Source: Armatimonadota bacterium
GTDB taxonomy: Bacteria > Armatimonadota > Fimbriimonadia > Fimbriimonadales > Fimbriimonadaceae
Direction: 5' to 3'
Assembly: GCA_018268255.1 (NCBI GenBank)
Contig: JAFDWX010000003.1
Location: 333,740-397,739, forward strand
Length of the DNA stretch: 64,000 nucleotides
Both the position numbers and the translations under genes were made by a program. Of the stretch, positions 34,940 to 45,800 are shown piece after piece. Every line of letters begins with the position of its first letter. The first letter of the stretch is position 1. The notes below the pieces were generated by a model that saw nothing but the letters and a program-made list of their open reading frames with translations, made no database searches and was not told the origin of the DNA.

Positions 34940-37831
34940 ATGATTGATCGATTTTCGCGTGCGGCTTTAGTTGTTCTGGCAGCTTCGCCAGGGTTCGCAT
35001 TTGCACAGGCAGGGTCTGATGGGTGGTTTTACGAATGCATCGATCCTGAGAACACCACTCCCTATTCCAGCCCATCGGGTGGAATCACCATCGGCAACGA
35101 CCTGATGGGGATCCAGATGGGTGTTGTGGGAACCGTGACCTACGGGGGCCAAAACGGCCCTTGCTACAGCGGTGCAAGAACCCTGAATTTTGAGGGTCGT
35201 TTCTGCCTTTTTGTCCCGGGGGCCGGCTCGCAGCAATCAGACTTCGATGACGGCTTGGCATTAACCGTGGGCGCTCCTGCGGATGCAGTGGGCGACTATA
35301 CCTACGCCAAGATCATTCGCTATACAGATCCAACTGCAAGCGCAACCGATAAGATGAAGTTGTTTGGCGAGGGCGGTCTCCAGGCTGCTTTCTCCGGTGC
35401 CAGCAAACGTTACTTCATTGCTGTCTACCGAGATGGCAACTCTGAAACTTCTCTTGAAACCCGAGTCATCGGCGATGCCGCACGATTGCGGTGGCGCATG
35501 AAGAATATTTCCACGACTGAGGTGACCTACCTCGGTCTTCGCTATGGTTCATACGTTGGTATGCGAACCCGCACTCCGGATGTATTGGATGCCTCCGGTG
35601 CGAATCAGGCGAACTCGTCTTTGGGAACCGCAACCGGAATTCCGAAGCCACGCGTCGTCCAGTCCGACGGCACTGTTTGGGTCGGATTCAATACGACGCC
35701 GACAACGAAGCCTCTGCGGTTGGAACGAGCATTTTCCAGCTTGCGATCTGATTTTCCGGCTTACGTGAACTTTATGTTCGGCCAACAGGATGCGTATGGA
35801 CTTCGAGTAGATAACGCACCGACCGACACGACTCCCGACGCAACCAGAGCAGATCACTTTATCGTCTGTAACCAATTCCCGAATCTCTGGGACAACGCGA
35901 TGACGGTTCGTGTATGGGAAGATCAGGCAGCACAGGGAGATCCAGTTCTGGATGCCAACGCTGACCCGATTCTGGAGCAAGGCGATCAGTATCTCGACGA
36001 GACGAGCTACATCCAGACCTTTGCTCCGCAAGCTGTTGCACCCGGCTCTTACCGCGATATCATCATGTATTTGCGGTCGCCTTGGTCCGTCGGCGACTAT
36101 CGTGATCCGTATTCGGTAGTCCTCGATGCACCGCGGCTGGTGGCATCGGGAGATTCTGCAGATCTGAACGGTTTAACCCCGAATCCGATGCAAATCTACT
36201 GCCATGTGGACAACCAATATGCTACGGCTGACAAGGAAATCCCGCTCACAGACGTGCGCTGCACGATCTTTCTGCCGGAGGGCCTGAGCCTGGCCAATGG
36301 AGAGTCGCAGGTTAAGAAGATCGCATCAATTCCAGCCAACGAATTGCGCTCAATCTCCTGGGATGTCGAAGCTGATGGTGATACGACTGGAAAGCTTCAG
36401 TACTCAGTAAGAGTCGAGCCGAACGTTGGCCCAACTCGGACGCTCACAGGAAATATCTTGGTTTCAGCCACACCGAGGGTTCGTCTCGCGGAAGGTCCAA
36501 ACCTCATCACATTCCCGTGGCAGTTCGGAGATTCCAATCTGGATACCATTCTAGGCCTCCAGGCGGGCATCGATTACGCTGCCTATCAATGGAATCCGAC
36601 CCTTGGTGAATATGTGCCTGTAACTTCGGTCACGCGGGGTCAGGGAGTCTGGATTGTTCCAAAGCAAGACCAAGGTCTCGTGGACCTCACTGGCTCAAGT
36701 GCACCGAGCGATGCCGCAAATGGCGGTGGCACGGTGGACCTCAAGCGAGGCTGGAATATGATTGGTAACCCTTACCAATATCCAATTCCCATCAGCCAAC
36801 TCTTAGCGATCGTTGCCGACGATGCTGCAGACACGCTTTCGTGGACTCAGTTGGTTGATGCAGGATACGTGAACTCGAGCTTGGCGTATTGGCAACGCAA
36901 TGCGGAAGATCCGAACTCTGGAAGCTATGTCTTCACAGAAGGTTCTTCGGACTACATCCAGCCAAACCGAGGGTACTGGGTCTACAACAACACCTATAAC
37001 TCGATCAAGATTATCTTCCCGGCTGTCTTTGCTGAGACTCTTCCTGGTTCGACCCGAGCCACCAAGGCAAGCGGTTCTGCCTGGAAACAGACGGATAAGC
37101 AATGGAGACTTCAACTCGTGGCACGCGATGCCAAGGGCATGGACTCCAGCAACTTTGTTGGTGTCGCTCAAGGTGAAAAGCTCGCTAGCCGCCTGCGTTT
37201 GAACGAGCCTCCGACGTCTCCATCTGGTGGAGTTCAGCTCGCGATCGAGGAATCGGTCGATGGTGCTCCGACACGACTGGCCCAAGATCTTGCTCCCAAG
37301 CTTAGTCGCAAAGAGTGGAAGGTCGTGGTGACGGCTCAGGAAGCAGGTGAAGTGACGGTAACTTGGCCAAACGTAGCATCGATCCCGCGCAACGTGAGAA
37401 TGCAGCTCGTGGACAAGGCGACAAACCTCACGAGAGACATCCGCTTCGCGAGTGGATACACGTTCAAGATGGACCAAGCAGGAACACGTGAGTTCACGCT
37501 CCAAATGGAGCCAGGCGCTCCCGTCCGTGCGGTCATCGGTGATGTTGTGGTTACCAAGCCGAGTCGAGATGCTCGTGCACCATTCACGATCAACTACTCG
37601 CTATCGGCTCCGGCAACAACGACCATCAGAATCCTCGCAGGATCTGGCAAGGAGATCTACACGGTCTCCCGAGGACGCGCGGATCGTGTCGGTGAGAATT
37701 CGGCCACATGGGCTATGAGAGACAATGCTAATCGAGCAGTGGCTCCTGGTTCCTATCAGGTCGAGATCATCGCCGAAACGGATGGCGGAGATCGCGTGCG
37801 AAAGATCATTCCGATCAACGTCGTACGATAA
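34940..37831 (+). CDS. Large secreted protein with C-terminal FlgD-Ig-like domain
   Basis: ATG 34940 starts a signal peptide (MIDRFSRAALVVLAASPGFAFA, then Q). The 963-residue mature chain is beta-rich. Residues ~540-700 contain repeated GWNMIGNPY-, GVWIVPKQD- and GYWVYNN-type stretches as in surface proteins with 'T9SS-like' or cell-wall Ig modules. The last ~85 residues (FTINYSLSAPATTTIRILAG to GSYQVEIIAETDGGDRV) match the FlgD Ig-like fold seen at the C-termini of many exported proteins. No enzyme motif is visible. Likely a surface or extracellular structural protein co-expressed with its neighbours. Confidence 0.7.
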   Translation: MIDRFSRAALVVLAASPGFAFAQAGSDGWFYECIDPENTTPYSSPSGGITIGNDLMGIQMGVVGTVTYGGQNGPCYSGARTLNFEGRFCLFVPGAGSQQSDFDDGLALTVGAPADAVGDYTYAKIIRYTDPTASATDKMKLFGEGGLQAAFSGASKRYFIAVYRDGNSETSLETRVIGDAARLRWRMKNISTTEVTYLGLRYGSYVGMRTRTPDVLDASGANQANSSLGTATGIPKPRVVQSDGTVWVGFNTTPTTKPLRLERAFSSLRSDFPAYVNFMFGQQDAYGLRVDNAPTDTTPDATRADHFIVCNQFPNLWDNAMTVRVWEDQAAQGDPVLDANADPILEQGDQYLDETSYIQTFAPQAVAPGSYRDIIMYLRSPWSVGDYRDPYSVVLDAPRLVASGDSADLNGLTPNPMQIYCHVDNQYATADKEIPLTDVRCTIFLPEGLSLANGESQVKKIASIPANELRSISWDVEADGDTTGKLQYSVRVEPNVGPTRTLTGNILVSATPRVRLAEGPNLITFPWQFGDSNLDTILGLQAGIDYAAYQWNPTLGEYVPVTSVTRGQGVWIVPKQDQGLVDLTGSSAPSDAANGGGTVDLKRGWNMIGNPYQYPIPISQLLAIVADDAADTLSWTQLVDAGYVNSSLAYWQRNAEDPNSGSYVFTEGSSDYIQPNRGYWVYNNTYNSIKIIFPAVFAETLPGSTRATKASGSAWKQTDKQWRLQLVARDAKGMDSSNFVGVAQGEKLASRLRLNEPPTSPSGGVQLAIEESVDGAPTRLAQDLAPKLSRKEWKVVVTAQEAGEVTVTWPNVASIPRNVRMQLVDKATNLTRDIRFASGYTFKMDQAGTREFTLQMEPGAPVRAVIGDVVVTKPSRDARAPFTINYSLSAPATTTIRILAGSGKEIYTVSRGRADRVGENSATWAMRDNANRAVAPGSYQVEIIAETDGGDRVRKIIPINVVR

Positions 37832-37856
37832 TCGCACTCAGTGCGAACATAAACTG

Positions 37857-37890
37857 GAGGGCTGCTGGCTACCGCTTGCAGCCCTCTGTT
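37857..37890 (+). terminator. Weak stem-loop terminator
   Basis: A 9-bp stem GAGGGCTGC / GCAGCCCTC with a 12-nt loop, followed by TGTTG. The T-run is poor, so read-through into the next gene is likely. Confidence 0.45.
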
Positions 37891-37900
37891 GTGGTAATCG

Positions 37901-39892
37901 ATGAAATCTCGCTCAATATTCGCCTTGGCAATTGCATTGGCTGCCTGCACTTCGCAAGCAGCCGATGGAACGATTATCCTTACGGCATTTCCAACCGTGG
38001 CAGTTGCGGATAACCGGAGTTCGGTAACAATCACCGCAGAGATTCGGGATGGTTCCGGCAAACTCGTTCCGGACGGAACTCAAGTTCTTTTTGAAACGAG
38101 TCTAGGGTCTTTCCGAGAGAGCATCGTCACAACGGTCAACGGCTACGCACGGGGAACGCTGGTTGCCGGGAGTGTGGCAGGGGTCTCCTCCATCACAGCT
38201 TCGGCACTAGCGTATCGCGCAACCAGCCGCATCGATTTCGAATTTGTGGGGTCTCGGAGTGACCTTTCCAGCGCGAAGGAGTACTTCGAGATCTACTCTC
38301 CCAGATATTTGGTTTATGTTCCGGACCGCAAGATTGTGGCTGCCGCAGGTCCAAACCGATCCGCCCGATTTCGCTATAGAAATGTGGAGATCGAGGCGGA
38401 CGACATGCAGATCAAGGTGCAGTCCTACGAACTCCGCGCCCGTAACGCGCGGATAAAAATCGGTTCGACGGTTTACGAGTTTTCGACCCTTTATCTCCAG
38501 ATTCGAAGTCGAACAGGCTTTGGGACCGGGTCTTTTGAGTTGCCGACGACGGTGGCTCGACTCCCGTTCGCAGGCGGGGGCAAGGTTCGAATCACCCGCC
38601 GCCGAAACGCCTTGGTATCTCTATTTAGAGAACAAATCAAGTTGGAGAACACGGCCGTGCCTCCCAACCTCTGGGACTTTGAGGATCTCTCCACATCGCA
38701 AACACAGGTTTCTGCTCGGCGAATCGTTGCGTATCCACAAAAAGACATTCTCTTTTCCAAAGCCGCGATTTACTACGCCGACACCAAGGTCTATCGCACT
38801 CCGCTCTACCAAATGAGCGCCCGCGCGGACGTCCCGGCTCTCAGTGACCAACTCGTAAACGTCACGAACAATCAGCTTGCGGTGGATTTCCCGTATTATC
38901 TCAGTCTGGAACCAGGATCGAGCAGCCTCTTCCGGTTCCGATACGGCTCTCGATACTCCACGAGTACCGGCACGGCAAACGGCACCTTTCTCGATTACGA
39001 GATGAAATGGGATAAGGGCGACGACTTCGGCGGTGGGCTCACCATTAACAGCCTTCTCCGGAACGACTGGGGCATTAATCTTCGCCAATTCGCCCGATTC
39101 ACCCCCAATGCCTACGGAAGCGCAACCATCAACCTGCCCGAACGCAAGAGCCTCCAGGCAGATAGCAACTTCAATTTCCTTTTGGGTGATTGGCAAGCCA
39201 ATCTAGATGGTTCCACCAGTCGGTCCATTCGCGGCATCAGGTTCAACTCCAGTCAGGTCAATCTCAACCTGGAGCGCAACCCCATCAAGCTCAAGGGCAT
39301 TCCTGCTCGCTTCAGTTATGGGTTAATTGCTCGGCACCAGGGTTTTCAATCCGATTTCGGGCAAAGTACGCAGAGTGCCGCCGGGGTCCGTACTCGTCTA
39401 CAGTCGAACTCATTGCGGATCGGCAAGCGAGGCTCGCTGATCAGCACACTCTCGCTGAGCAAACTTTTGGGACATCGAACCAACCCAGGACTCACAACAG
39501 TGGGCAATGTCACGTTCAGCCAGCAACCGTTTTCAAATGCGTCGATGATGCTGGGCTACGATTATGTAGACGATGCCTTCAATTCTCGCTACCTGGGGCG
39601 GCATCGAATTTCCTCGCAATTGTACTGGTACCCGCAGCGGTGGACGGTGCTCCTCAATGCATCCCGAGCGCTGGATTTGGACCGCACCAACGCTTATGCC
39701 TCTCTTGGATATCGACTCAGCAACAACTGGAGGCTGGCCACTCAATTCAGTGTTGATCGATATCTGGGAAGAAGTGTTACGGATTCCAGTATTCTTCTAG
39801 GCTACACGGTTGGTTTTAGGGAAATTGGAGTTAGCTGGTCGAGCCGCACAAAGAGATTGGGTCTTGAAATTTTGGGCGCTCCTGTTCGTTAG
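37901..39892 (+). CDS. Exported protein with N-terminal bacterial Ig-like domain and outer-membrane barrel-like C-terminus
   Basis: Signal peptide MKSRSIFALAIALAACTSQA. Residues ~25-110 form a Big_1/invasin-type Ig domain (ADNRSSVTITAEIRDGSGKLVPDGTQVLFET, then TVNGYARGTLVAGSVAGVSSITA). Residues ~140-210 have an OstA/LptA-like beta pattern (RYRNVEIEADDMQIKVQSYELRARNARI). The C-terminal ~300 residues are amphipathic strands rich in Arg, Asn and Ser ending VGFREIGVSWSSRTKRLGLEILGAPVR, typical of an outer-membrane barrel. Fold similar to LptD-type or autotransporter-like proteins; role unknown. Its end overlaps the next gene by 29 nt. Confidence 0.7.
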   Translation: MKSRSIFALAIALAACTSQAADGTIILTAFPTVAVADNRSSVTITAEIRDGSGKLVPDGTQVLFETSLGSFRESIVTTVNGYARGTLVAGSVAGVSSITASALAYRATSRIDFEFVGSRSDLSSAKEYFEIYSPRYLVYVPDRKIVAAAGPNRSARFRYRNVEIEADDMQIKVQSYELRARNARIKIGSTVYEFSTLYLQIRSRTGFGTGSFELPTTVARLPFAGGGKVRITRRRNALVSLFREQIKLENTAVPPNLWDFEDLSTSQTQVSARRIVAYPQKDILFSKAAIYYADTKVYRTPLYQMSARADVPALSDQLVNVTNNQLAVDFPYYLSLEPGSSSLFRFRYGSRYSTSTGTANGTFLDYEMKWDKGDDFGGGLTINSLLRNDWGINLRQFARFTPNAYGSATINLPERKSLQADSNFNFLLGDWQANLDGSTSRSIRGIRFNSSQVNLNLERNPIKLKGIPARFSYGLIARHQGFQSDFGQSTQSAAGVRTRLQSNSLRIGKRGSLISTLSLSKLLGHRTNPGLTTVGNVTFSQQPFSNASMMLGYDYVDDAFNSRYLGRHRISSQLYWYPQRWTVLLNASRALDLDRTNAYASLGYRLSNNWRLATQFSVDRYLGRSVTDSSILLGYTVGFREIGVSWSSRTKRLGLEILGAPVR

Positions 39893-41528
39893 TTTTGCGT
39901 TGGGGACCCTCGGATACGCGCAAGCGAGTGCGTTTCCTCCTGATATCGTGCCGGATTGTGAGGTCACACCAGCTGGCTTTCGGGTTCGCCATCCCCGTGC
40001 GGACCGCGTTGCGTTTGCCTCGGAGATCAAGAAGCTAAAGCTCGAAAGCCGAAGACAAGGCACCGAAATTTGGGCTTGCGAATCCGGGCCATTCGGCCCA
40101 ACCAAAATTCGCCTCCATCGGTTCGGCGAAGGGTTTGACTTGTACTTTGAGAAGGGCTTTGCCTTTCGGTCCGGTGCTCTCGGCAGTCCCTTTATCACGT
40201 GGCCGGATGGAAGCGTGGGAGAAGATATCCCGGCTGCACCCTCTGCGTATCACCTCATCAGCTACCGCGAGGATCAGCCCCCGCTGCTCCTCTCGTATCT
40301 GGGCGGACCATGCGGAATGAAAATTTCAGGCAAGCCAGGGCAGTGGGTGGTGCGTTCGTCTCAGGCGTATCGCGGCTGGATACGAGTCTTGCCTCCGCTC
40401 GGGGTCGAAGGTCGGACAACAACCTCGGCGCACGATTTGGGGGTCCTCATAAAGGATCTTGAGTTCGATTTGCAGCGGTGGACGGTCCCAGCACCGAACC
40501 TTCAAAAAATCCGAGCAAGTCGTACGATCTATGGACTGGTGGGAGTTTGGGCGTTCGATCGACCGTATGCCATCATGCCCCCGGCATTGGCGGCAACTTT
40601 CAATGGAGAAACTCCACGGCAGCTGCGCATCCAGTGCAAGGTTGGCCAATCGCGGCCCGGAGCGGTTCGCTGGTGCAAGGAACGGGAACTTCGCGTCCTC
40701 TTTCCGGATTCACAGTGGTGGCCGGGCAGAGCCATCGTTTCGGAGGCAACCGCGGAGCCAAAAATTGTGTGGGGGGAGATGCCCTCTGTCGTCAACGCGG
40801 CCTTTAGCCAGATGTCCAGCTCGCGATCAGAACTCTCGCGCGATTTAGCTTTGCAGAACATCAACTCGTTTGCTGTGAGAATCCAGGGGCAGCCGAGGCT
40901 CGATGATCCCAGGACCCCCGCATCGCTGGTGGCAGCCTATGGCCTCTTGGCGCAAGTGGTTTCGCCGCAGCGACGTTCCGATTGGCTCTCTACCTTGGCC
41001 GATCAAGTAGGTGCCTGGTCATTCGCAATGCCGATCCCGGATGAAACCGAACTTCGACGAGCGATGGCTATAACGTCAATCACTCTATCTCTGTGCGCCG
41101 ATCCAGTGGATCAGCTGAAAGGGGCGATGCTCGATGTTGGCCTTTCCATGCGGGAACGGGCTGACCCCAAGAACAAACTGAGCCCTCTGGGGGAAGTTAG
41201 GAATGAGATTTTTGGCGGGGCGGCATCGCCAGAGTCCATCTTTGGGAGTTCCTCCCGAATTCTCACCATGCAACCTGTGGTCGGAGCGTTGAGCGAGGAT
41301 CGGCTTGAGCTGTTGCCGATAAAACTTGCACCTAATCAGGAGGTCCAGGTGTTGCTGGATTCACAGGCTGGGACTTTGCTTCCGACGTTTCGTGCCATCG
41401 AGTCCGTACACCCCAAAGCCAAGCTGTGGCTCGCGCGCAATGGTGAGAAGGCACCGATATCGCTTAGGGGCATGTTCGCGCCGGTTTCCAAACTGCCACG
41501 GACGCTCCCTGTCTACTCCGAGCGATGA
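39864..41528 (+). CDS. Large exported protein of unknown function
   Basis: No ATG suits the start. TTG 39864 is chosen because it opens a good signal peptide (KFWALLFVSFALGTLGYAQA); TTG 39810 is another candidate. The 554-residue chain shows no family I recognise. Features include an early beta-rich domain (VTPAGFRVRHPRADRVAFASEI), an aromatic-rich central part and a helical C-terminal third. It overlaps the preceding barrel gene by 29 nt in another frame, implying translational coupling and a joint role at the cell surface. Confidence 0.6.
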   Translation: MKFWALLFVSFALGTLGYAQASAFPPDIVPDCEVTPAGFRVRHPRADRVAFASEIKKLKLESRRQGTEIWACESGPFGPTKIRLHRFGEGFDLYFEKGFAFRSGALGSPFITWPDGSVGEDIPAAPSAYHLISYREDQPPLLLSYLGGPCGMKISGKPGQWVVRSSQAYRGWIRVLPPLGVEGRTTTSAHDLGVLIKDLEFDLQRWTVPAPNLQKIRASRTIYGLVGVWAFDRPYAIMPPALAATFNGETPRQLRIQCKVGQSRPGAVRWCKERELRVLFPDSQWWPGRAIVSEATAEPKIVWGEMPSVVNAAFSQMSSSRSELSRDLALQNINSFAVRIQGQPRLDDPRTPASLVAAYGLLAQVVSPQRRSDWLSTLADQVGAWSFAMPIPDETELRRAMAITSITLSLCADPVDQLKGAMLDVGLSMRERADPKNKLSPLGEVRNEIFGGAASPESIFGSSSRILTMQPVVGALSEDRLELLPIKLAPNQEVQVLLDSQAGTLLPTFRAIESVHPKAKLWLARNGEKAPISLRGMFAPVSKLPRTLPVYSER

Positions 41529-41532
41529 TGGG

Positions 41533-42759
41533 TTACGCGATCTTTCGGCCGGAGAGGTCGAGCGGAGATCGATAGAACAAATCTTTGGCCACAATGATCT
41601 CTTCTAGTGCCTCATCTAGAGCGTTTACGACTGCAGGATCAAACTGAGTGCCGTTCACTCGCCGAATCTCGTCCATCGCCTCTTCAATCGACCATGCAGC
41701 CTTGTATCTGCGAGATCGGGTGAGAGCATCGAATACATCCGCAACTGCGCAAATCCGACCTTCGATAGGAATGTCCTTACCCGCGAGCCCGTTGGGATAG
41801 CCTCTGCCGTCCCACCTTTCATGGTGCGTGAGGGCGATTCGCTGCGCCATATCCAAAACCGCAATGCTGGTGCCACTCAAGAGCTTTGCTCCTAGGGTCG
41901 TGTGGCTCTTAACGATTTCAAATTCGTCTTCATTCAGCGGCCCTTCCTTTTGAAGGATCGCGTCAGGCACGCCAATTTTGCCGATATCGTGAAGTACCGC
42001 GGCACGGCGAATCTGCGAGACATCGCCAACGTTCCAGCCCAAGTGCCTTGCCAGAATGGCGGAAAATTCGCTCATTCGCATGATGTGCTGGCCGGTTTCG
42101 TCATCGCGCAGTTCTGCTGCTCTGGCCAATCGGTAAATCACCTCGAGCTGGCTATCCTCTAAATCAAGCTCAAGCTGCTTCTGGTCGGTGAGATCAAGAG
42201 CATAGACACGGATCAAACGCGTATGGATCGGGTTGGAAATCGCAAGGAGGAAGATCTTGCTGTCATAGGCCACCTCTTTGAGCATGGACCAACCGGGACG
42301 GTCCATAGAGACCTGTTCGGCGATATCCGCGCTGCGCAGGATCGGATGGTCGATGCCCATCTCCTCCAAATCTGGCCACTGGGTTCTGGCAGAAGGGTTG
42401 GCGTACTGCAGCACTCCGTCGAAGGCGACTTCGAACACCGGGTTCGGGATCGAATCAGGGAACTCCGTTCGAGTTTCCATCCAGATGGTCACGTCTTGGC
42501 AAATCGAAAACCAGTGCTTCTCGCTATCGGCAAAGAAGGACTGAAGAATTGTACGATCTCCGATCGTCAGGTGCCTCTGGAGTTCCTGATCAGGAAGTCG
42601 GCTGAGCTGAAACGCAATCATATCAAGCCCGAAATACACCCCATCCAAGTTGGACTGACCAAACATGATGTCAGCGATCGGATTTTGGGAGATCACCCTG
42701 CCACTATCCGCAAACATAAATGCGGGCATCGGAAGCGCGTTCAGTAATTCCGGCGTCAT
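41533..42759 (-). CDS. PAS-like plus HD-GYP domain protein (predicted c-di-GMP phosphodiesterase)
   Basis: ATG 42759 (MTPELLNALPMPAFMFADSG) has TTGGAG 5 nt upstream. The N-terminal ~220 residues contain two PAS-like folds (ALPMPAFMFADSGRVISQNPIADIMFG; NPVFEVAFDGVLQYANPSA). A short coiled segment leads into an HD-GYP domain: ETGQHIMRMSEFSAILAR, AAVLHDIGKIGVPDAIL, HHERWDGRGYPNGLAG and ICAVADVFDALTRSRRYK. All metal ligands and the GYP motif are intact, so hydrolysis of cyclic di-GMP to GMP is expected. The PAS domains suggest a sensed ligand. No membrane helices. Convergent with the previous gene, 4 nt apart. Confidence 0.93.
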   Translation of the reverse strand: MTPELLNALPMPAFMFADSGRVISQNPIADIMFGQSNLDGVYFGLDMIAFQLSRLPDQELQRHLTIGDRTILQSFFADSEKHWFSICQDVTIWMETRTEFPDSIPNPVFEVAFDGVLQYANPSARTQWPDLEEMGIDHPILRSADIAEQVSMDRPGWSMLKEVAYDSKIFLLAISNPIHTRLIRVYALDLTDQKQLELDLEDSQLEVIYRLARAAELRDDETGQHIMRMSEFSAILARHLGWNVGDVSQIRRAAVLHDIGKIGVPDAILQKEGPLNEDEFEIVKSHTTLGAKLLSGTSIAVLDMAQRIALTHHERWDGRGYPNGLAGKDIPIEGRICAVADVFDALTRSRRYKAAWSIEEAMDEIRRVNGTQFDPAVVNALDEALEEIIVAKDLFYRSPLDLSGRKIA

Positions 42760-42851
42760 GCTTGCTCCAAGTATCGGAACAAGCACGACTCCGGTTTAGG
42801 TTCAAATGTGCTGCTATCGTGCCGTGAGCTAAACAGGTACGAAAATCCCAA

Positions 42852-45800
42852 CTACTCAATGGGCGAAGATTCCCTTCGTGCCTTTTCCAGAAGGCGGATT
42901 TTCTGGTCTAGTTGAGTGAGAATCTCTGAACAGATGACGTTGAGACTTGTCGTTTTCCCAACGACCTCGAACGCCTCCACATTTTTTCTGTTTTGATCCG
43001 CATCAAATCTTTGAACTACGACACGGATCCTTAGATCTGTATCTTTTAACGTATACGTCCCGGCAACGCGATACACATTCGGGTGTTTGGCAATGTCGGT
43101 CCACAGCTTGAAGGAAGTGCTCCCGCGCAGGACTTTCTGGAGCTCAGGCTCCAATCGAGCAGGATCTTCCTCGTCTTGATCGAAGCTGCCAAAAATGACG
43201 ACTGGCATGGGAGGCTTGAGCTTGATCATGCCTCGGTTTTCCGCCTTCAGGACTCCGACGTCGAACGTCGAGCCACTAGAAGACCGTCGCAACTCCGGTT
43301 TTTGGATTCCACTGACGCCCACCTCGCTTTTCAAGGACTCGACCCTCCCGACGGCATACGTCATCCACCTTTCGATATCAACGAAATAGCTTTCATCGTC
43401 TGTCGAGCGAAGCCCGTCGGTCGAGGCCTTGTCGATAGCTTCGAGGAGCGAATAGGTCAGCATCCCATGTTCAACGTTACGACTTTCGTAACTCAGCTGG
43501 TCTGCTGCGGAGCCTGCCAAGAGCCAGACACCTGTGGAGTCCTTGATCGACTCGTAGGCCCGAGCATAGTCAGCTCCGAGCGATCGATCTGCCTGTAGGA
43601 GTGAATCTGCCGCAGCACCGCTGTTACAGGTGTCCAGGATTACGACCTGCTTGCTGGCGTGGATAGCCGTCAACTTTGCCTTCAGGTCTTCTGCAGAAAC
43701 GGTCGAGACACCCACCATGCCCGGACTGATGCTGCTGGGGTCGGCGTCAGGAGTCAGAAAGTAATAGCCGCTCTGGTCGCCGATTCGGCTGGTGCCGTGT
43801 CCCGCAAAGAACACAAGAATGATGTCGCTGGCATTGGCCTTCGTCGCAACGTCATCGAACCATCCGAGCACCTTCTCCCGGTTGGGGCGAACATCTTGTC
43901 CTTCGGTGGTCATCACCGTGATCTCGACTCGATCGGGTAGCAAGTTGCTGGCCACCCTCTTAATGGTAGCGGCAAGTTCTTCTGCATCTTTGGGAGGTGC
44001 TGTGAGGTCCTTCGCAGAGCCTACATAATCTCCCGCACCGACAAACAACCCGTACAGCTTCGCTTCCGGTGCTTGGAGCTTGTCTGGAACACCCAGATCG
44101 ATCGACTGCGGCCGGCTCATCAAATCACCGTTGCGGTTGCTCGCAACCACCTGCAGCATGTTTCCATGACCTTCTGGCAGTTCAGAAGATGGCAGCATGT
44201 AGGGCTGATATTGCTTGGTGTCGATTACGAAGAAACCCGTGCCTTGCTTGGTGAGGATCTGCTTGCCGTTCAGGAAGACTTGAATTTTGCCGATGCCGCC
44301 CTCGTCCCGCTCCCTCAGTGAGACCTCGATGAGGCTCTTGTCCTTCTTTGACGGTTGAAGCTCGATCGTGGGGTACAGCTTGATTGCACCCAGTGCGGGA
44401 ACATTGCGTTTTGGCTCCTTACTTACGCCGAAGATCTTTTGCAGCAAGTTGGGCTCGTAATACAGGCTCTTCAGCTGTGAGACCTCTACGGGCTCCAATC
44501 CGCCATCCCATTCAAAAACGTAGCTCGCTCCTCTGACTGCACTTGGATCAGTAGCGTCGTACCGACCTTCTGTATCGGTAACCAACATGCTATTGTCTTG
44601 CATAATGATCCACTGACCGACTTTCTTTGCAGTCTTGTCACTTTTGGAGAAGTCGTAGATGTTCACTCCACCGAAATCGTCGCATACGAGGATCTGCTTA
44701 TCGTTGCTGCAAAAGGCTGCTCCCGTTTGACGCCCAACCATCTCCATAGCTCCGAGTTCACCTTCACCAAGCACCCCGTAAATATGAGCTTGATTGCCGA
44801 AAACTTGGATAATTGATTGATCGTCTGACGATAAGTAGTTCTTGAGGAACTTGACTTTTGGATTCCACCAATGATCCAGAAAGATCGGTGCTCCTGTATC
44901 TGCGTCAACTACAAGCAACTTGGATGGCTCTCCTAACAGGAAGTACTTGCCCGTATTGGATAGTTCCATAAGCTCATAAGGCTGCTCCGTACCATAATTG
45001 GTGAAAATAACAACCTTGTTCTCTTTGATATCAAAGAGCATGAACTTGTGGTCACGAAGGATGCCGACCTTCTCTGAAGAAGGTGTAAATAGCACTTCCG
45101 CTTGGGCGTTTGCGTCGACAGGAAACGGAATAGAGGCTATGGTTTTTCCCGAAGCTGTGTCGAGAATATGGAAACCGTCTTCGTAACCATCTGTAACAGC
45201 CAGTTTGCCATCATTCGAAATCGCAAGCGATCGCGCTCCGCTGCCGATCGCCATTTTTGACGCTATCCTCTTGCCACTCGAAGTGTCGAAGAGCTCCAGC
45301 GTCGAATCATAGGTTGCGACTCCAACGAAGAGATCATTTTGGCTGAAGGTAGTTGTAACTCCCGGATCGATCAGGAATCGAATCTTTCCATCGTTGAGAT
45401 TTCGGACCGAAAATTGAGACGTGGGTTCGTAGTATTCGACCAAGAATTTCCCTGTGGTCGAAATCAAAATTTTGCCTGACTTGGTTTCAGCGGAGTAGGT
45501 CGATTCGAGCGAATGCTGATCGAAAGCTCCCACAGGTGTGCTTCTGCCAAAGCCAAAGCCACTTTCGCTGAATTCCATCCAGAACTTCCCTGAGCCCAAA
45601 AGTGGACGGAACTGCGAAATGCTCCTTCCTCCGATGAAGTCTCCTTGGCGAAACTTCTCCGTTCCAAAACTGTATCTTCTCAAAAGGCCATCATTAAAGC
45701 CGATCCAAAAAGCCTTAGAATCTGCCGAAAACTCAGCAGCCATCGGGTCAGGAGCCATCTCACCAAGCTTTTGCTCTTCTCCGGTGAGAACGTCAATTAC

